From positions 62,001 to 126,000 of the forward strand of contig CANQVJ010000001.1 of assembly GCA_947627295.1 (NCBI GenBank): 64,000 nucleotides of DNA, given 5' to 3'. The position numbers and the translations under genes were made by a program. Positions 55,372-64,000 of the stretch are shown here, piece after piece. The DNA is from an uncultured Clostridia bacterium (GTDB lineage: Bacteria; Bacillota; Clostridia; TANB77; CAG-508). How positions within the stretch are numbered: position 1 is the stretch's first letter; each line of letters begins with the position of its first letter. The notes under the pieces are model-generated. The model was not told the origin of the DNA, did no database searches, and saw nothing but the letters and a program-made list of their open reading frames with translations.

Positions 55372-56997
55372 ATGATAACAAGTGTGGTTTTAAAGAACTC
55401 AAAGAGAAATGAAGTAATAAAATCAAATAAAGCCCTAACCATATTAGCATTTATAATCGTTTTTGGATTTATATCTGCAATAATGATAGGGTTTAGTGTA
55501 ATGACAATTTCTAGATTAAGAGAAATAAATCAATCAAACGCATTTGTAAATATGCTTTTATTACTAAATTTTATAATATTATTTTCAGAAAGTATATTTC
55601 ATAGTTTGAATACATTATACTTCTCAAAAGATTTAGGAATTTTTTTGAGATTGCCAATAAAGCCAGTAAAATTAGTAAAAGCAAAAATAATTGATATGAT
55701 AATTTCACAATATCAAATGGAAGCTTTAATGCTTGCAATACCAATGTTTGTATATGGAATAATAATGAATATGTCAATTTCATTTTATCTATTTGTTATA
55801 GGAATTTTGATAATTTTACCTGTTATTCCAATATGTATAACATCTTTAATTGTTTCTATATTAATGAGATTTACAAACTTTATGAAAAACAAAAGTGTTG
55901 CAATGTATATAACAGCAATAATTGCTCTAGTTTTTGTTTGGGGAATTATTGCAAATATAGGTGGTGGAGAGCAATTCACAACAGATAGCTTTCAAAATAT
56001 GATAATCCATGCAGACGGGTTAGCAAATGAATTATCTGAAACATTTATATTAATGAAGCCAATAATGAATATATTAAGTAAATATAATGAACTTTCAGGA
56101 ATTATAAATTTATTAATATATTTCCTAGAAAGTATAGCTATATATGAATTAGTAAGTTTCATAATTTCTAAAATATATTTAAAAGGTGCAATAGGAACAA
56201 CTGTAAATGGCAAAAAGGCAAGAAATAAGTTGAACAAATTAGAATTAGAAGATGTTCAAAAAGGAAATGTTAATTTAACCTATGTAAAAAAAGAATTAAG
56301 GATAATGCTTAGAACGCCAATATTTTTAATACAATGTGTTGTAATGCCAATAATATATCCAATTATAACAGCAATTGCAGTAGTTAGTATATTAAAATTT
56401 GCTCAAAATATGGGATTGGATGTTATGAGCATAATTTATGAAAACACTAGAAATGCAACAGGGTTTGCAACATTTTTATCAATTGGTCAAGCATTTTTCA
56501 TGTTGAATTTTAGCTCAATAATTGCAGTATCTAAAGAGGCAAGAAGCGGAGTTTTAATGAAGTCATACCCAATATCTTTAGAGAAACAATTTAAGTTAAA
56601 AACAATTATTGGAGCGGGTATAAACCTAGTCCCCAGCACTATTATTTCAATAGGCTATTATTACTGTGTTCAAAACATTTTGCAAACAGCAATATTGTTT
56701 GTTGCATTATTTATATTAAATATAATAGGGGAAAAGGTAAAATTGTTAATCGATTTGCACAACCCGCAAATTAAGTGGAACACAGAATACACTATGATGA
56801 AACAAAATACAAATGTGATGTATGAGTTATTTTATACAATAATGGTTATAGCAATTTTAGCAATATCTTCAGTATTTGTTATGAATTATCTAAATATATA
56901 TGCTATAATAGTATTGCTTATATTATTTGTTATAAATATAGAGCTTTCATCAAATGTGTTAAAAAATAAAGAAAAGATATTTAAAAAATTATATTAG
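55372..56997 (+). CDS. ABC transporter permease (ABC-2-like exporter)
   Basis: The 541-residue integral membrane protein has about twelve hydrophobic segments, in two halves separated by a hydrophilic loop around residues 282-310. It follows the ATPase gene by 3 bp and should form an exporter with it. No signature of substrate was recognised. Confidence 0.8.
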   Translation: MITSVVLKNSKRNEVIKSNKALTILAFIIVFGFISAIMIGFSVMTISRLREINQSNAFVNMLLLLNFIILFSESIFHSLNTLYFSKDLGIFLRLPIKPVKLVKAKIIDMIISQYQMEALMLAIPMFVYGIIMNMSISFYLFVIGILIILPVIPICITSLIVSILMRFTNFMKNKSVAMYITAIIALVFVWGIIANIGGGEQFTTDSFQNMIIHADGLANELSETFILMKPIMNILSKYNELSGIINLLIYFLESIAIYELVSFIISKIYLKGAIGTTVNGKKARNKLNKLELEDVQKGNVNLTYVKKELRIMLRTPIFLIQCVVMPIIYPIITAIAVVSILKFAQNMGLDVMSIIYENTRNATGFATFLSIGQAFFMLNFSSIIAVSKEARSGVLMKSYPISLEKQFKLKTIIGAGINLVPSTIISIGYYYCVQNILQTAILFVALFILNIIGEKVKLLIDLHNPQIKWNTEYTMMKQNTNVMYELFYTIMVIAILAISSVFVMNYLNIYAIIVLLILFVINIELSSNVLKNKEKIFKKLY

Positions 56998-57010
56998 GAG
57001 AGTGAAGAAA

Positions 57011-58282
57011 ATGAAAATAAGTCAATTTGGGATGAAGAAAATAAATTTATCAGATGTAGATAAAAGTTACTCAGGACAAAATATTTTATTAAAATTAGGA
57101 GAGCTATATCAATTTGAAAGTGGTATATATGCATATGGAAACCTTTGGACAAAGTTAGAAAGAGCAGTTGAGGAAATAATAATAGATGAATTAGATAAAG
57201 CAGGTTGTGTGCAAGTGGAATTCCCAATTTTGCAACCAAGATCAATATGGGATAGATCAAACAGGTGGGAAATGTACACATCAGAAAATGATATAATGTA
57301 CACAATGGATAATAATTTTGGAGAATATGGTTTAGGTCCAACAGCTGAAGAGTGCGCAACAGTGTTTGGGTCGAATAGGTTGCTTTCATATAAAAATTTA
57401 CCAGTAGTATATTATCAAATAAATCAAAAGTTTAGAAAAGAAATAAGAGCAAGAGGTTATTTATTTAGACCAAGAACTTTCATTATGATGGATGCTTACT
57501 CTTTCGATTTAGATGAAGAAGGTATGCAAAAAACATATGAAAAAATGCATGATGTATATATGAAAATATTTAAGAGATTAGGAATAAATATAATACCAAC
57601 AGTTAGTGATAATGGAACAATGGGTGGAAATCAGTCGGAGGAATTTCAAGCAATTACAGCCCTTGGAGAAGATATAGTTTTATATGATGAAAATGAAAAA
57701 GTAGGAATTAATAAAGAAGTTTTAGATTTTGAAGACAGGGATAAATACATAGAGCAAAGTGGTATAAAAGATATATCAAAATTAAAAGAATATCAAGCAA
57801 CTGAGCTAGGAAATAATTTCCAACTAGGAACTAAATATTCTGAAAGCATGAAATTATTCTATAAAGATAAAGAAGGAAAAGATAAGCCATTTTATATGGG
57901 ATGTTATGGAATAGGCCTTGGCAGAATAATAGCATGTTTAATAGAAAATAATATAATAAAAGACGGAGAAAAAATAAAGGGATTTTCTTTGCCAGTTCAT
58001 ATGGCTCCATATAAAGTACAAATCGTATATAGTGAAGAAAATAAAGAAGTAGCAACAAAGTTATATAACGATTTAGAAGAAAAGGGAATACATGCAATTA
58101 TAGACGATAGAGAAAAGAATTCAATAGGAGAGAAAATAAAAGATTGTTATGTGTTAGGAACACCATATCTTGCAATTATGGGAAGAAAATTTGACGGAGA
58201 AAATGTAGAAGTTGAAGTAACTTCAACAGGTGAAAAGAAAGTAGTAAAACTATCAGACTTTACATCCCTTTTCCAAAAATAA
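57011..58282 (+). CDS. proS: Prolyl-tRNA synthetase lacking the editing insertion
   Basis: The 423-residue class II synthetase has motif 1-like QVEFPILQPRSIWDRSNRW, motif 2 RKEIRARGYLFRPRTFIMMD and motif 3 GCYGIGLGRIIACLIE, then an anticodon-binding domain. The distance between motifs 2 and 3 is too short to hold the roughly 180-residue INS domain that clears Ala-tRNA(Pro) in standard bacterial enzymes. A free-standing editing protein would be expected elsewhere. AGGAG is 9 nt before the ATG at 57011; the GTG at 57002 is too close. Confidence 0.92.
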   Translation: MKISQFGMKKINLSDVDKSYSGQNILLKLGELYQFESGIYAYGNLWTKLERAVEEIIIDELDKAGCVQVEFPILQPRSIWDRSNRWEMYTSENDIMYTMDNNFGEYGLGPTAEECATVFGSNRLLSYKNLPVVYYQINQKFRKEIRARGYLFRPRTFIMMDAYSFDLDEEGMQKTYEKMHDVYMKIFKRLGINIIPTVSDNGTMGGNQSEEFQAITALGEDIVLYDENEKVGINKEVLDFEDRDKYIEQSGIKDISKLKEYQATELGNNFQLGTKYSESMKLFYKDKEGKDKPFYMGCYGIGLGRIIACLIENNIIKDGEKIKGFSLPVHMAPYKVQIVYSEENKEVATKLYNDLEEKGIHAIIDDREKNSIGEKIKDCYVLGTPYLAIMGRKFDGENVEVEVTSTGEKKVVKLSDFTSLFQK

Positions 58283-58304
58283 AACCCAAGAAAGGATGAG
58301 TAAT

Positions 58305-58883
58305 ATGAAAATAATATTAGCTTCTGCTTCACCAAGAAGAAGAGAATTATTAGCAAAAATTGTACCAGACTTTGAAGTAATAGTTAGTGGAGTTGACGAA
58401 ATTTTAGAACCAAATTTAACTCCTAAAGAACAAGTTACAAAATTAGCATATATAAAAGCAAAAGATGTTTTTGATAAAACAAATGGAAATCGAATTGTAA
58501 TAGGTTCAGATACAATGGTAGCAAAAGATAATAAAATTTATGGAAAACCAAAAAATGAAGATAATGCAAAGAAAATGATAAGAGAACTCTGCAGTGGAAA
58601 TGGAACACACAGCGTTTATACAGGACTAACTATTTTAGTAGAGGAAAATGGAATATATAAAGAATATAAAACTTGTGATGAAGCAAAAGTTCATTTTAAA
58701 GAAATTTCAGATGAAGAAATTCAAAGGTGGATAGACACTGGAAAAGCAATGGATAAAGCTGGAGCCTATGCAATGCAAGAAGAATTTGGAGTTTTTGTTG
58801 ATAAAATAGAAGGTAACTTTAGTACCATTATAGGATTTCCAATACATATAGTTTATGATATTCTTAAAAAATACATATTTTAA
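58305..58883 (+). CDS. maf: Maf family nucleotide pyrophosphatase
   Basis: The 192-residue protein begins MKIILASASPRRRELL, the diagnostic Maf start, and has IGSDTMVAKDNKIYGKPKNE and the central KAGAYAMQEEFGVFVDKIEG. Maf proteins hydrolyse non-canonical or canonical NTPs and affect septum formation. The ATG at 58305 gives the standard N-terminus; an in-frame ATG at 58296 is too near AAAGG. Confidence 0.93.
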   Translation: MKIILASASPRRRELLAKIVPDFEVIVSGVDEILEPNLTPKEQVTKLAYIKAKDVFDKTNGNRIVIGSDTMVAKDNKIYGKPKNEDNAKKMIRELCSGNGTHSVYTGLTILVEENGIYKEYKTCDEAKVHFKEISDEEIQRWIDTGKAMDKAGAYAMQEEFGVFVDKIEGNFSTIIGFPIHIVYDILKKYIF

Positions 58884-58914
58884 AAGAGGGCTCCAGCCCT
58901 CTTTTAAAATCCAG
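58880..58914. terminator. Bidirectional terminator between maf and the thioester protein gene
   Basis: AAAAGAGGGCT and AGCCCTCTTTT form an 11-bp stem around CC, flanked by T- and A-runs, so it can serve both convergent genes. Confidence 0.85.
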
Positions 58915-59881
58915 TTTGGGGTAGTTTGCTAGATTGTGTTGAAGCTTTGGTAACTTCTTTTCCCTTGCTGTTTTCTTTGTTATATTGTTCCTTTAAAGAA
59001 TTTGTTACAAGTTCATATTGTTTTGTTACCGCATAATTTTGTAGATTTGAATTTGGTGCTTTTCCATAATATACATGGTTAGATTTTAAAGGTGCTGTTA
59101 CATCTAATTTGAAATCAATTGTTTCTTGTTCAAGATTTGTTGGAATTAAAACTTTAAATTGTTCTTTTGGAACAAATTCGCTTTTTTCTTGATTGTTTAA
59201 ATCAACTATTTTCAATCCTTCTGGTAAACTTTCGTTTTCACTTAAACTTACAGTGTATTTATCTGTTGTACTTAAAGGAGTTACAGTATATGTTTTTGAT
59301 ACATATTCAGAATTTACTTTATCAGTTTCCCAATTTTCAGATTCTTCTAATTTAATTTCATTTTTTGTTAAAGTTTCATTTGAATTTTGAGCATTATTTG
59401 CAATTTGTTTCATTGCTGATATAACTCTATTTCCGGCTTCGCCGACTCCTTCATACCTAGATAAATCATAATTTTCAAGCTTGCTATATACAACCTCTTG
59501 AGTAGCAGCAAAGGCTTCTTCATTATTTGAACAGCCTAGTTCGGCAGCTGTTTTATATGGAAAACCATTTACAATTACCTTCCATATTTCATCACTTACC
59601 ATTTCATTGTTTTCCACAGTAACACTATATGGATTTTCTTCAGTTACACCTTCTAAGAATTGATTCAAACAATATGCTGGTGAATCTGCAACAGACAATT
59701 TGGCATATACATATTTTTCTTTCATATCAAGTTCATTATCCATCCTAACCAGTAAAGGTATTTCTCCTTTTTTGTATAGCTCTACATTACTTGCAGACAT
59801 GGCATTAGCTACATCTGTAACTACACTAAAATCAATTGCTACTAATAATAGTACCAATAAAATTCTTTTAATAATTTTCAT
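58904..59881 (-). CDS. Thioester-domain surface protein with a truncated sorting signal
   Basis: The 325-residue protein has a signal peptide (IIKRILLVLLLVAIDFSVV). The next domain, about residues 35-165, has a Cys in SPAYCLNQFLEG and a Gln in AFAATQEVVYSKLE, the Cys-Gln pair that forms the internal thioester in Gram-positive adhesins. A beta-rich region and a Lys/Ser/Thr linker follow. The chain ends SSKLPQTGF: the sortase motif is present, but the membrane helix and basic tail that must follow it are missing, the stop codon coming at once. No continuation exists in the other frames. It is either secreted without anchoring or decayed. Such proteins bind host surfaces covalently; that role is inferred. 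Confidence 0.75.
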   Translation of the reverse strand: MKIIKRILLVLLLVAIDFSVVTDVANAMSASNVELYKKGEIPLLVRMDNELDMKEKYVYAKLSVADSPAYCLNQFLEGVTEENPYSVTVENNEMVSDEIWKVIVNGFPYKTAAELGCSNNEEAFAATQEVVYSKLENYDLSRYEGVGEAGNRVISAMKQIANNAQNSNETLTKNEIKLEESENWETDKVNSEYVSKTYTVTPLSTTDKYTVSLSENESLPEGLKIVDLNNQEKSEFVPKEQFKVLIPTNLEQETIDFKLDVTAPLKSNHVYYGKAPNSNLQNYAVTKQYELVTNSLKEQYNKENSKGKEVTKASTQSSKLPQTGF

Positions 59882-60094
59882 TAAATAAATTTCTCCTTTC
59901 TTTTTTTAAATATTTTGGGATTGATTTACTACGAATGTAGCAAATAAGATAATTTTACAGAAAATGTAAACATATATTACCATATTTAGACAAGTTTGTA
60001 AAGAGGTTTTTAAAAAATTTTTTGTTAATTAAATAATCAAGTTTGGTTATTCTGAAAATTCCGCGAGAATAAACAAAAACATGGCAGAAAACTA

Positions 60095-60123
60095 TTGACA
60101 AGAACTTGGAAATATGATAGAAT
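60095..60123 (+). promoter_or_regulatory. Promoter of rplU-rpmA
   Basis: TTGACA at 60095-60100, 17-bp spacer, TAGAAT at 60118-60123. It lies in the 344-bp gap between 59881 and 60226, whose left part (59882-60090) is AT-rich and shows nothing further beyond the ribosome site of the minus-strand gene. Confidence 0.75.
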
Positions 60124-60129
60124 AAGAAA

Positions 60130-60215
60130 CTGTAATCCGCTTAGTCAAGGTTCAAAAAGATGAATTAAGTTTCATTACCTGTATCAAAGGATTAGCGAGT
60201 ATACAAAAAGGGAGG
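60130..60215 (+). promoter_or_regulatory. Probable L21 leader RNA
   Basis: The rplU leader has AATCCGCTTAG and, about 55 nt later, GGATTAGCGAGT. These can pair in two exclusive ways (AATCC/GGATT or CGCT/AGCG), as expected of an autoregulatory ribosomal-protein leader. Assignment to the known L21 leader family rests on position and this pattern only. Confidence 0.45.
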
Positions 60216-60225
60216 TGCATTTTAG

Positions 60226-60711
60226 ATGTACGCAATAATTGAAAGTTGTGGAAAACAATACAAAGTAGAAAAAGGAGAAGTTGTATTTTTTGAAAAGCTA
60301 GATGCAAAAGAAGGTGAAAAGGTTACATTTGATAATGTAGTATTAGTATCAGATAATGGAAAGGTTCAAGTTGGAACACCTACACTAAAAGGAGTTAAAG
60401 TTGAAGGTAAGGTTGTTGCACATGGAAAACACAAAAAAATAATAGTTTTCAAAATGAAACCTAAAAAGAATTATAGAAGAAAACAAGGTCATAGACAACC
60501 ATATACTAAAGTAGAAATTACTGATATTAAAACAGGAACAACTGCTAAAAAAGCAGAACCTAAAAAAGAAGAAACTAAATCTGAAGCTAAACCAAAAGCA
60601 GAAGCTAAAAAAACTACAACAAAAAAACCAGAAGCAAAAAAAGAAACAACAAAAACAACAACTACAAAAAAAGCCACAACAACTAAAAAAGAAACAGAAA
60701 CTAAAAAATAA
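60226..60711 (+). CDS. rplU: 50S ribosomal protein L21 with long basic tail
   Basis: Residues 1-103 are a standard L21 ([18 protein letters not shown] at the start, [20 protein letters not shown] near residue 80). The remaining 58 residues are a low-complexity Lys/Ala/Thr/Glu tail with repeated [17 protein letters not shown] units, absent from most L21 proteins. L21 binds 23S rRNA. The tail may contact rRNA or other factors; its role is unknown. GGGAGG precedes the ATG. Confidence 0.95.
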   Translation: MYAIIESCGKQYKVEKGEVVFFEKLDAKEGEKVTFDNVVLVSDNGKVQVGTPTLKGVKVEGKVVAHGKHKKIIVFKMKPKKNYRRKQGHRQPYTKVEITDIKTGTTAKKAEPKKEETKSEAKPKAEAKKTTTKKPEAKKETTKTTTTKKATTTKKETETKK

Positions 60712-60749
60712 AAGTATAAAATTTAGAAAAAAGGAGTTGAGAATTCAAA

Positions 60750-61007
60750 ATGGCACATAAAAAAGGACAAGGTAATGTTAAGAACGGTAGAGATAGTGAA
60801 TCTAAGCGTCTTGGAGTTAAAAGAGCAGACGGTCAATTTGTTCTTGCAGGAAATATATTAATTAGACAAAGAGGAACAAAAATACATCCAGGAATCAATG
60901 TTGGAAAAGGTAGTGATGACACACTATATGCTTTAATAGACGGTACAGTTAAGTTTGAAAGAAAAGGTAGAGATAAAAAGCAAGTAAGTGTATATCCAAA
61001 AGCGTAA
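60750..61007 (+). CDS. rpmA: 50S ribosomal protein L27, without the Firmicutes N-extension
   Basis: The 85-residue protein starts [20 protein letters not shown], so the functional L27 N-terminus follows the initiator directly. Most Firmicutes L27 proteins carry a short N-terminal extension removed by the protease Prp, encoded between rplU and rpmA. Here only 38 bp separate the two genes and no prp is present, so both extension and protease are missing together. L27 reaches the peptidyl-transferase centre. Confidence 0.96.
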   Translation: MAHKKGQGNVKNGRDSESKRLGVKRADGQFVLAGNILIRQRGTKIHPGINVGKGSDDTLYALIDGTVKFERKGRDKKQVSVYPKA

Positions 61008-61022
61008 TAAATACGGAATAAA

Positions 61023-61061
61023 AAATATGGTTGTTTTATAAAAATAACTATATTTTTTTTT
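61023..61061 (+). terminator. Terminator of rplU-rpmA
   Basis: AAATATGGTTGTTTT pairs with AAAATAACTATATTT through A-T, G-C and G-T pairs around a 3-nt loop, and a T-run follows. Confidence 0.65.
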
Positions 61062-61111
61062 ACTTTTGTGATATAATCTTAAAAAGTAAAATAATAAAAT
61101 TTGGAGGTAAA

Positions 61112-62092
61112 ATGGAAGACCAAGTTGATGTTTTAATGGCAACATATAAAACCGAAATTAAGTATTTAAAAAAACAAATAGATAGCATTTTGAAACAAAC
61201 TCATAAAAATATAAAATTACTAATAAGTGATGATAATTCAGAAAGTAAAGAATTAGAAAATGTTTTAAAAGAATATGAAAAAAATGATAAAAGAGTAAAA
61301 ATATATTTTCAAAAGCAAAATTTAGGTTATATAAAAAATTTTGAATTTTTGTTAAGTAAATCTAATGCTAATTATATAATGTTTTCTGATCATGATGATG
61401 TTTGGTATAATAAAAAAATAGAAAAAAGTTTGAAAACATTAAAAGAAAAAAATGTGGACTTAGTATATTGTAATGCAAAACAAATAAATGAAGAAGGTAA
61501 AGTTTTACATGAAAGCTATTTTAAATATAAGAATATGCCACTTATCCACAAAAAAGGAAAACTTGCAATGTCAAGGTGTGCAGGGCTTGCATGTTCTCAA
61601 ATATTTACTAAGAGTGTAAAAGAAAAAATGTTACCATATAAAAAAGAAGTTATAGCACAAGATTGGTTAGCTTCTTTTGTGGCAAGTGAAAATAAAGGAA
61701 TAGAATATATAGAGGAGCCACTATATGCTTACCGCTTACATCAAACCAATATATTTGGTGGAAGAAATTTAAATCAAAATTTAACTGAGTGGAAAAAAGA
61801 AAATGGCAAAACATATGAAGCATACTTAAAGTATAGAAATCAAAAAGTAATAGATACAGCATATTTAAATGGAATAATAATGTGTGAAAAGTATAGTACA
61901 AATAAAGAAAATAAAGAGTTTATGAAAAAAGCAGTAAACTATTATAAAAACTTAAAAAAATCAAAATACATAAATTTGCACTTAATAAAATATTTTGAAA
62001 TATTATCAGGAAAGAATTTATTAAAAAAGAGTATTAAAGAAATAATGATTTTTCATTTTCCAATTATAGGATACATATATTTCTTAAAATAA
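61112..62092 (+). CDS. Family 2 glycosyltransferase
   Basis: The 326-residue protein has the GT-A start VDVLMATYKTEIKYLKKQID, the nucleotide-sugar strand LISDDNSE, and the metal-binding DHDDVWYNKKIEKS. The middle has the QDWLASFVAS acceptor-side motif. It resembles rhamnosyl- and galactosyl-transferases of surface polysaccharide clusters. The ATG at 61112 follows GGAGG; an upstream in-frame ATG at 61031 lies in a terminator. It is paralogous to the gene at 63008. Confidence 0.88.
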   Translation: MEDQVDVLMATYKTEIKYLKKQIDSILKQTHKNIKLLISDDNSESKELENVLKEYEKNDKRVKIYFQKQNLGYIKNFEFLLSKSNANYIMFSDHDDVWYNKKIEKSLKTLKEKNVDLVYCNAKQINEEGKVLHESYFKYKNMPLIHKKGKLAMSRCAGLACSQIFTKSVKEKMLPYKKEVIAQDWLASFVASENKGIEYIEEPLYAYRLHQTNIFGGRNLNQNLTEWKKENGKTYEAYLKYRNQKVIDTAYLNGIIMCEKYSTNKENKEFMKKAVNYYKNLKKSKYINLHLIKYFEILSGKNLLKKSIKEIMIFHFPIIGYIYFLK

Positions 62093-62132
62093 AAATCTAT
62101 GTGAACAAACTGTGAATAAAGGCATTAAATAA

Positions 62133-62161
62133 TTGACAAATGTCTAATAAACATATACAAT
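62133..62161 (+). promoter_or_regulatory. Promoter of the polysaccharide export genes
   Basis: TTGACA at 62133-62138, 17-bp spacer, TACAAT at 62156-62161. Confidence 0.75.
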
Positions 62162-62194
62162 ATATTTCGTAAAAAACAATAATGGAGGAGAACT

Positions 62195-62986
62195 ATGGAA
62201 TTTTTAAAAACAGTATGGAAAAATAAAAGGTTAATAATGCAATTAGGAAAAAATGATTTTAAGAATAGATTTGCAAACACCAGCTTAGGTAGCGTTTGGG
62301 GCTTTTTGCAACCATTTATATTTATGCTAATGTATGTGGTTGTATTTCAATTTATATTTAAACAATCAGGGCCAGAAGGAGCACCATATGTTGTATGGTT
62401 TATGCCAGGTATGGCAATGTGGATGTGTATAAATGACGGAATAATGGGAGCAAGTAATTCAATTAGAGGATATAGTTACTTAGTTAAAAAAGTAGTATTT
62501 CCAGTTGATATAATACCAATAATCTCAATATTTGCAAATGCATTTGTAGCAATATTCTTATTTGCAATAGCAATTGTAGTATGTGCAATATTTGGTTTTG
62601 TACCAAACCCATTAATGATAGCATATGGAATATTTGCAGCATATTGCTTCTTAATTGCAATTACAAGGTTTACATCTGCAGTATCAACTTTAATACCTGA
62701 CTTTTCAAACTTGTTAGGAATTATAATGCAACTATTTTTCTGGTTCACACCAATAGTTTGGGATTTATCAATGGTTGCAGAACATCATACAATTTCAAGA
62801 ATATTGCAATGTATGCCATTTACATATTTAGTAACAACATTTAGAAATAGTGTAATGAGTGGAAACATTGTAACACAAGGTCATGGAATATATACAATAA
62901 TATTTTGGGCAATTACTATAATTATGTTTTTATGGGGAAATGCAATATTCAAAAGAAGCAAAAAAGATTTTGCCGACGTATTATAG
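62195..62986 (+). CDS. ABC-2 polysaccharide/teichoic acid export permease (TagG/Wzm-like)
   Basis: The 263-residue protein has six hydrophobic segments and the family's N-terminal GKNDFKNRFANTSLGSVWGF and LQPFIFMLMYVVVFQFIF. It should pair with a TagH/Wzt-type ATPase, which is not in the window and is probably downstream. It exports undecaprenyl-linked polysaccharide. GGAGGAG precedes the ATG. Confidence 0.9.
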   Translation: MEFLKTVWKNKRLIMQLGKNDFKNRFANTSLGSVWGFLQPFIFMLMYVVVFQFIFKQSGPEGAPYVVWFMPGMAMWMCINDGIMGASNSIRGYSYLVKKVVFPVDIIPIISIFANAFVAIFLFAIAIVVCAIFGFVPNPLMIAYGIFAAYCFLIAITRFTSAVSTLIPDFSNLLGIIMQLFFWFTPIVWDLSMVAEHHTISRILQCMPFTYLVTTFRNSVMSGNIVTQGHGIYTIIFWAITIIMFLWGNAIFKRSKKDFADVL

Positions 62987-63007
62987 TATAGATAAAGGGG
63001 CTATTAT

Positions 63008-64000
63008 ATGAAAGAAAGAATTGATGTATTACTTGCAACATACAATGGGGAAAAATATTTAAAAGAGCAAATAGATAGTATATTAAATCAAACATATAAA
63101 AACATCAGGCTAATAATTTCAGATGATTGCTCAAAAGATAACACCCCTAAAATTTTAAAAGAATACGAAAAGGCTGATAGCAGAGTTGAAGTACATTTCC
63201 ACAAAAAAAATATGGGAGTAACAAAGAATTTTGAATATTTGTTAAACCAGGTAGAAAGTAATTTGTACATGACTTCAGATCAAGATGATGTTTGGTTACC
63301 ACAAAAAATTGAAAAATCATATGAAACATTAAAATCAAAAAAGGCTGACCTTGTATTTGGAGATTTAGAAGTAGTTGACGAAAATTTAAAAACAATATAT
63401 CCATCATTTTGTGATTATATGCTATTAACAAGAAAGATTAAAAAACAAATAAATAGTTATAAGTTAAACTATTTATATAACTGCATTACAGGATGCACAG
63501 TATTATCAAAAAAGAAATTTTTAAAATACATATTACCAATACCTGATACTTCAAAATTTATGGTACAAGATTTTTGGATGGCAATAATGGTAGGAGTACA
63601 TAATGGTAAATTTGCATATATGGAAGAAAAATATATTAAATATAGGCAACATGGAAATAATGTAGTTGGAACTGATAAAATATCACACGGTTTTAGTAAA
63701 TTTGAAGAAGTTAGAAATCACTTCATAAATGTTAAACTAGGAATATTTGGAACATATGTAGAAAACAACAATAGATTTCCAAAAGAGATACAAGAAATAA
63801 ACACAAGAGCTTATGAATATTTTAAAGGTTTGAAAGAAAAGAAATATTTTAATTTCAAAGGTTGGAAAACATATCATGAATTATATAAAAATGAAACCTT
63901 TATGTATTATATAGAAAATTTTTGTATTTTAAATTTGCCTCTTATAGGAAAAGTATTATTTAAAGTTAGATATGCAATTTTAAAATTATTGAAAAAAAGA
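63008..64000 (+). CDS. Family 2 glycosyltransferase, truncated by the window end
   Basis: The frame starts at ATG 63008 (MKERIDVLLATYNGEKYLKE) and is still open after 331 codons at the last base. It has LIISDDCSKDNTPKILKEYE, the metal motif TSDQDDVWLPQKIEKSYETL, and VQDFWMAIMVG. It is a rhamnosyltransferase-like enzyme, paralogous to the gene at 61112, and part of the same surface-polysaccharide cluster. Confidence 0.88.
   Translation, partial: MKERIDVLLATYNGEKYLKEQIDSILNQTYKNIRLIISDDCSKDNTPKILKEYEKADSRVEVHFHKKNMGVTKNFEYLLNQVESNLYMTSDQDDVWLPQKIEKSYETLKSKKADLVFGDLEVVDENLKTIYPSFCDYMLLTRKIKKQINSYKLNYLYNCITGCTVLSKKKFLKYILPIPDTSKFMVQDFWMAIMVGVHNGKFAYMEEKYIKYRQHGNNVVGTDKISHGFSKFEEVRNHFINVKLGIFGTYVENNNRFPKEIQEINTRAYEYFKGLKEKKYFNFKGWKTYHELYKNETFMYYIENFCILNLPLIGKVLFKVRYAILKLLKKR

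Noticed and set aside
59167..59390. Plus-strand frames inside the thioester protein gene
   Set aside because: They are opposite-strand shadows of a gene with signal peptide, thioester residues and ribosome site.

Overview
The window is AT-rich and looks like the chromosome of an uncultured, spore-forming, Gram-positive anaerobe of the Clostridia. Evidence seen here: an alpha/beta-type small acid-soluble spore protein, a SigH-like sigma factor, strong GGAGG ribosome sites, promoters with 17-bp spacers, a split transketolase, a FASII/acetyl-CoA carboxylase operon, and FtsEX with PcsB-like peptidases. No rRNA, tRNA, CRISPR array, prophage or transposase was seen.

Layout. 1-7.7 kb: a secreted M60-type metallopeptidase with a dockerin, followed by a membrane-anchored protein with a possible cohesin fold. 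7.8-8.1 kb: a spore DNA-binding protein. 8.2-21.3 kb: a Tad/Flp-like pilus locus (CpaB-like protein, two TadZ/ParA-like proteins, TadA ATPase, TadB/C-like platform, then a family of leaderless pilin-like proteins). 21.3-22.3 kb: a gene-poor accessory patch with a type I toxin-antitoxin module, a related orphan antisense-type RNA and four 40-bp tandem hairpin repeats. 22.3-27.7 kb: VanW protein, L31, MiaB, MutS. 27.8-37.8 kb: acyl-CoA ligase, BirA and fatty-acid synthesis genes. 37.9-44.7 kb: split transketolase and a giant alpha-2-macroglobulin-like protein with an embedded membrane module. 44.8-51.3 kb: FtsE, FtsX, two M23 peptidases, Ctp protease, PgsA, GreA. 51.3-58.9 kb: DeoD, GH18 protein, SigH, ABC transporter, ProRS, Maf. 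58.9-64 kb: thioester-domain surface protein, L21, L27 and the start of a surface-polysaccharide cluster.

Main discovery. Across roughly 20,000 codons I find the codon CGG in frame only five times: twice in tadA, once in a pilin gene, once in a large pilus-associated gene, and once in ftsX. At every one the reading frame breaks, and skipping exactly the C (reading the next GGA or GGT as glycine) restores a conserved protein: the tadA Walker A glycine, the tadA IIGEV glycine, the FtsX VGATN glycine, and a pilin tail matching its paralogue. CGG is never used as an ordinary arginine codon, while CGT, CGA, CGC, AGA and AGG are. The simplest reading is that CGG is unassigned in this lineage and acts as a +1 frameshift signal, decoded as CGGN -> Gly. 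The codons before the sites share nothing, so ordinary P-site slippage is not supported. An A-site event, or a glycine tRNA with an expanded anticodon, fits better. Sequencing error remains the main alternative but would have to strike only one pattern.
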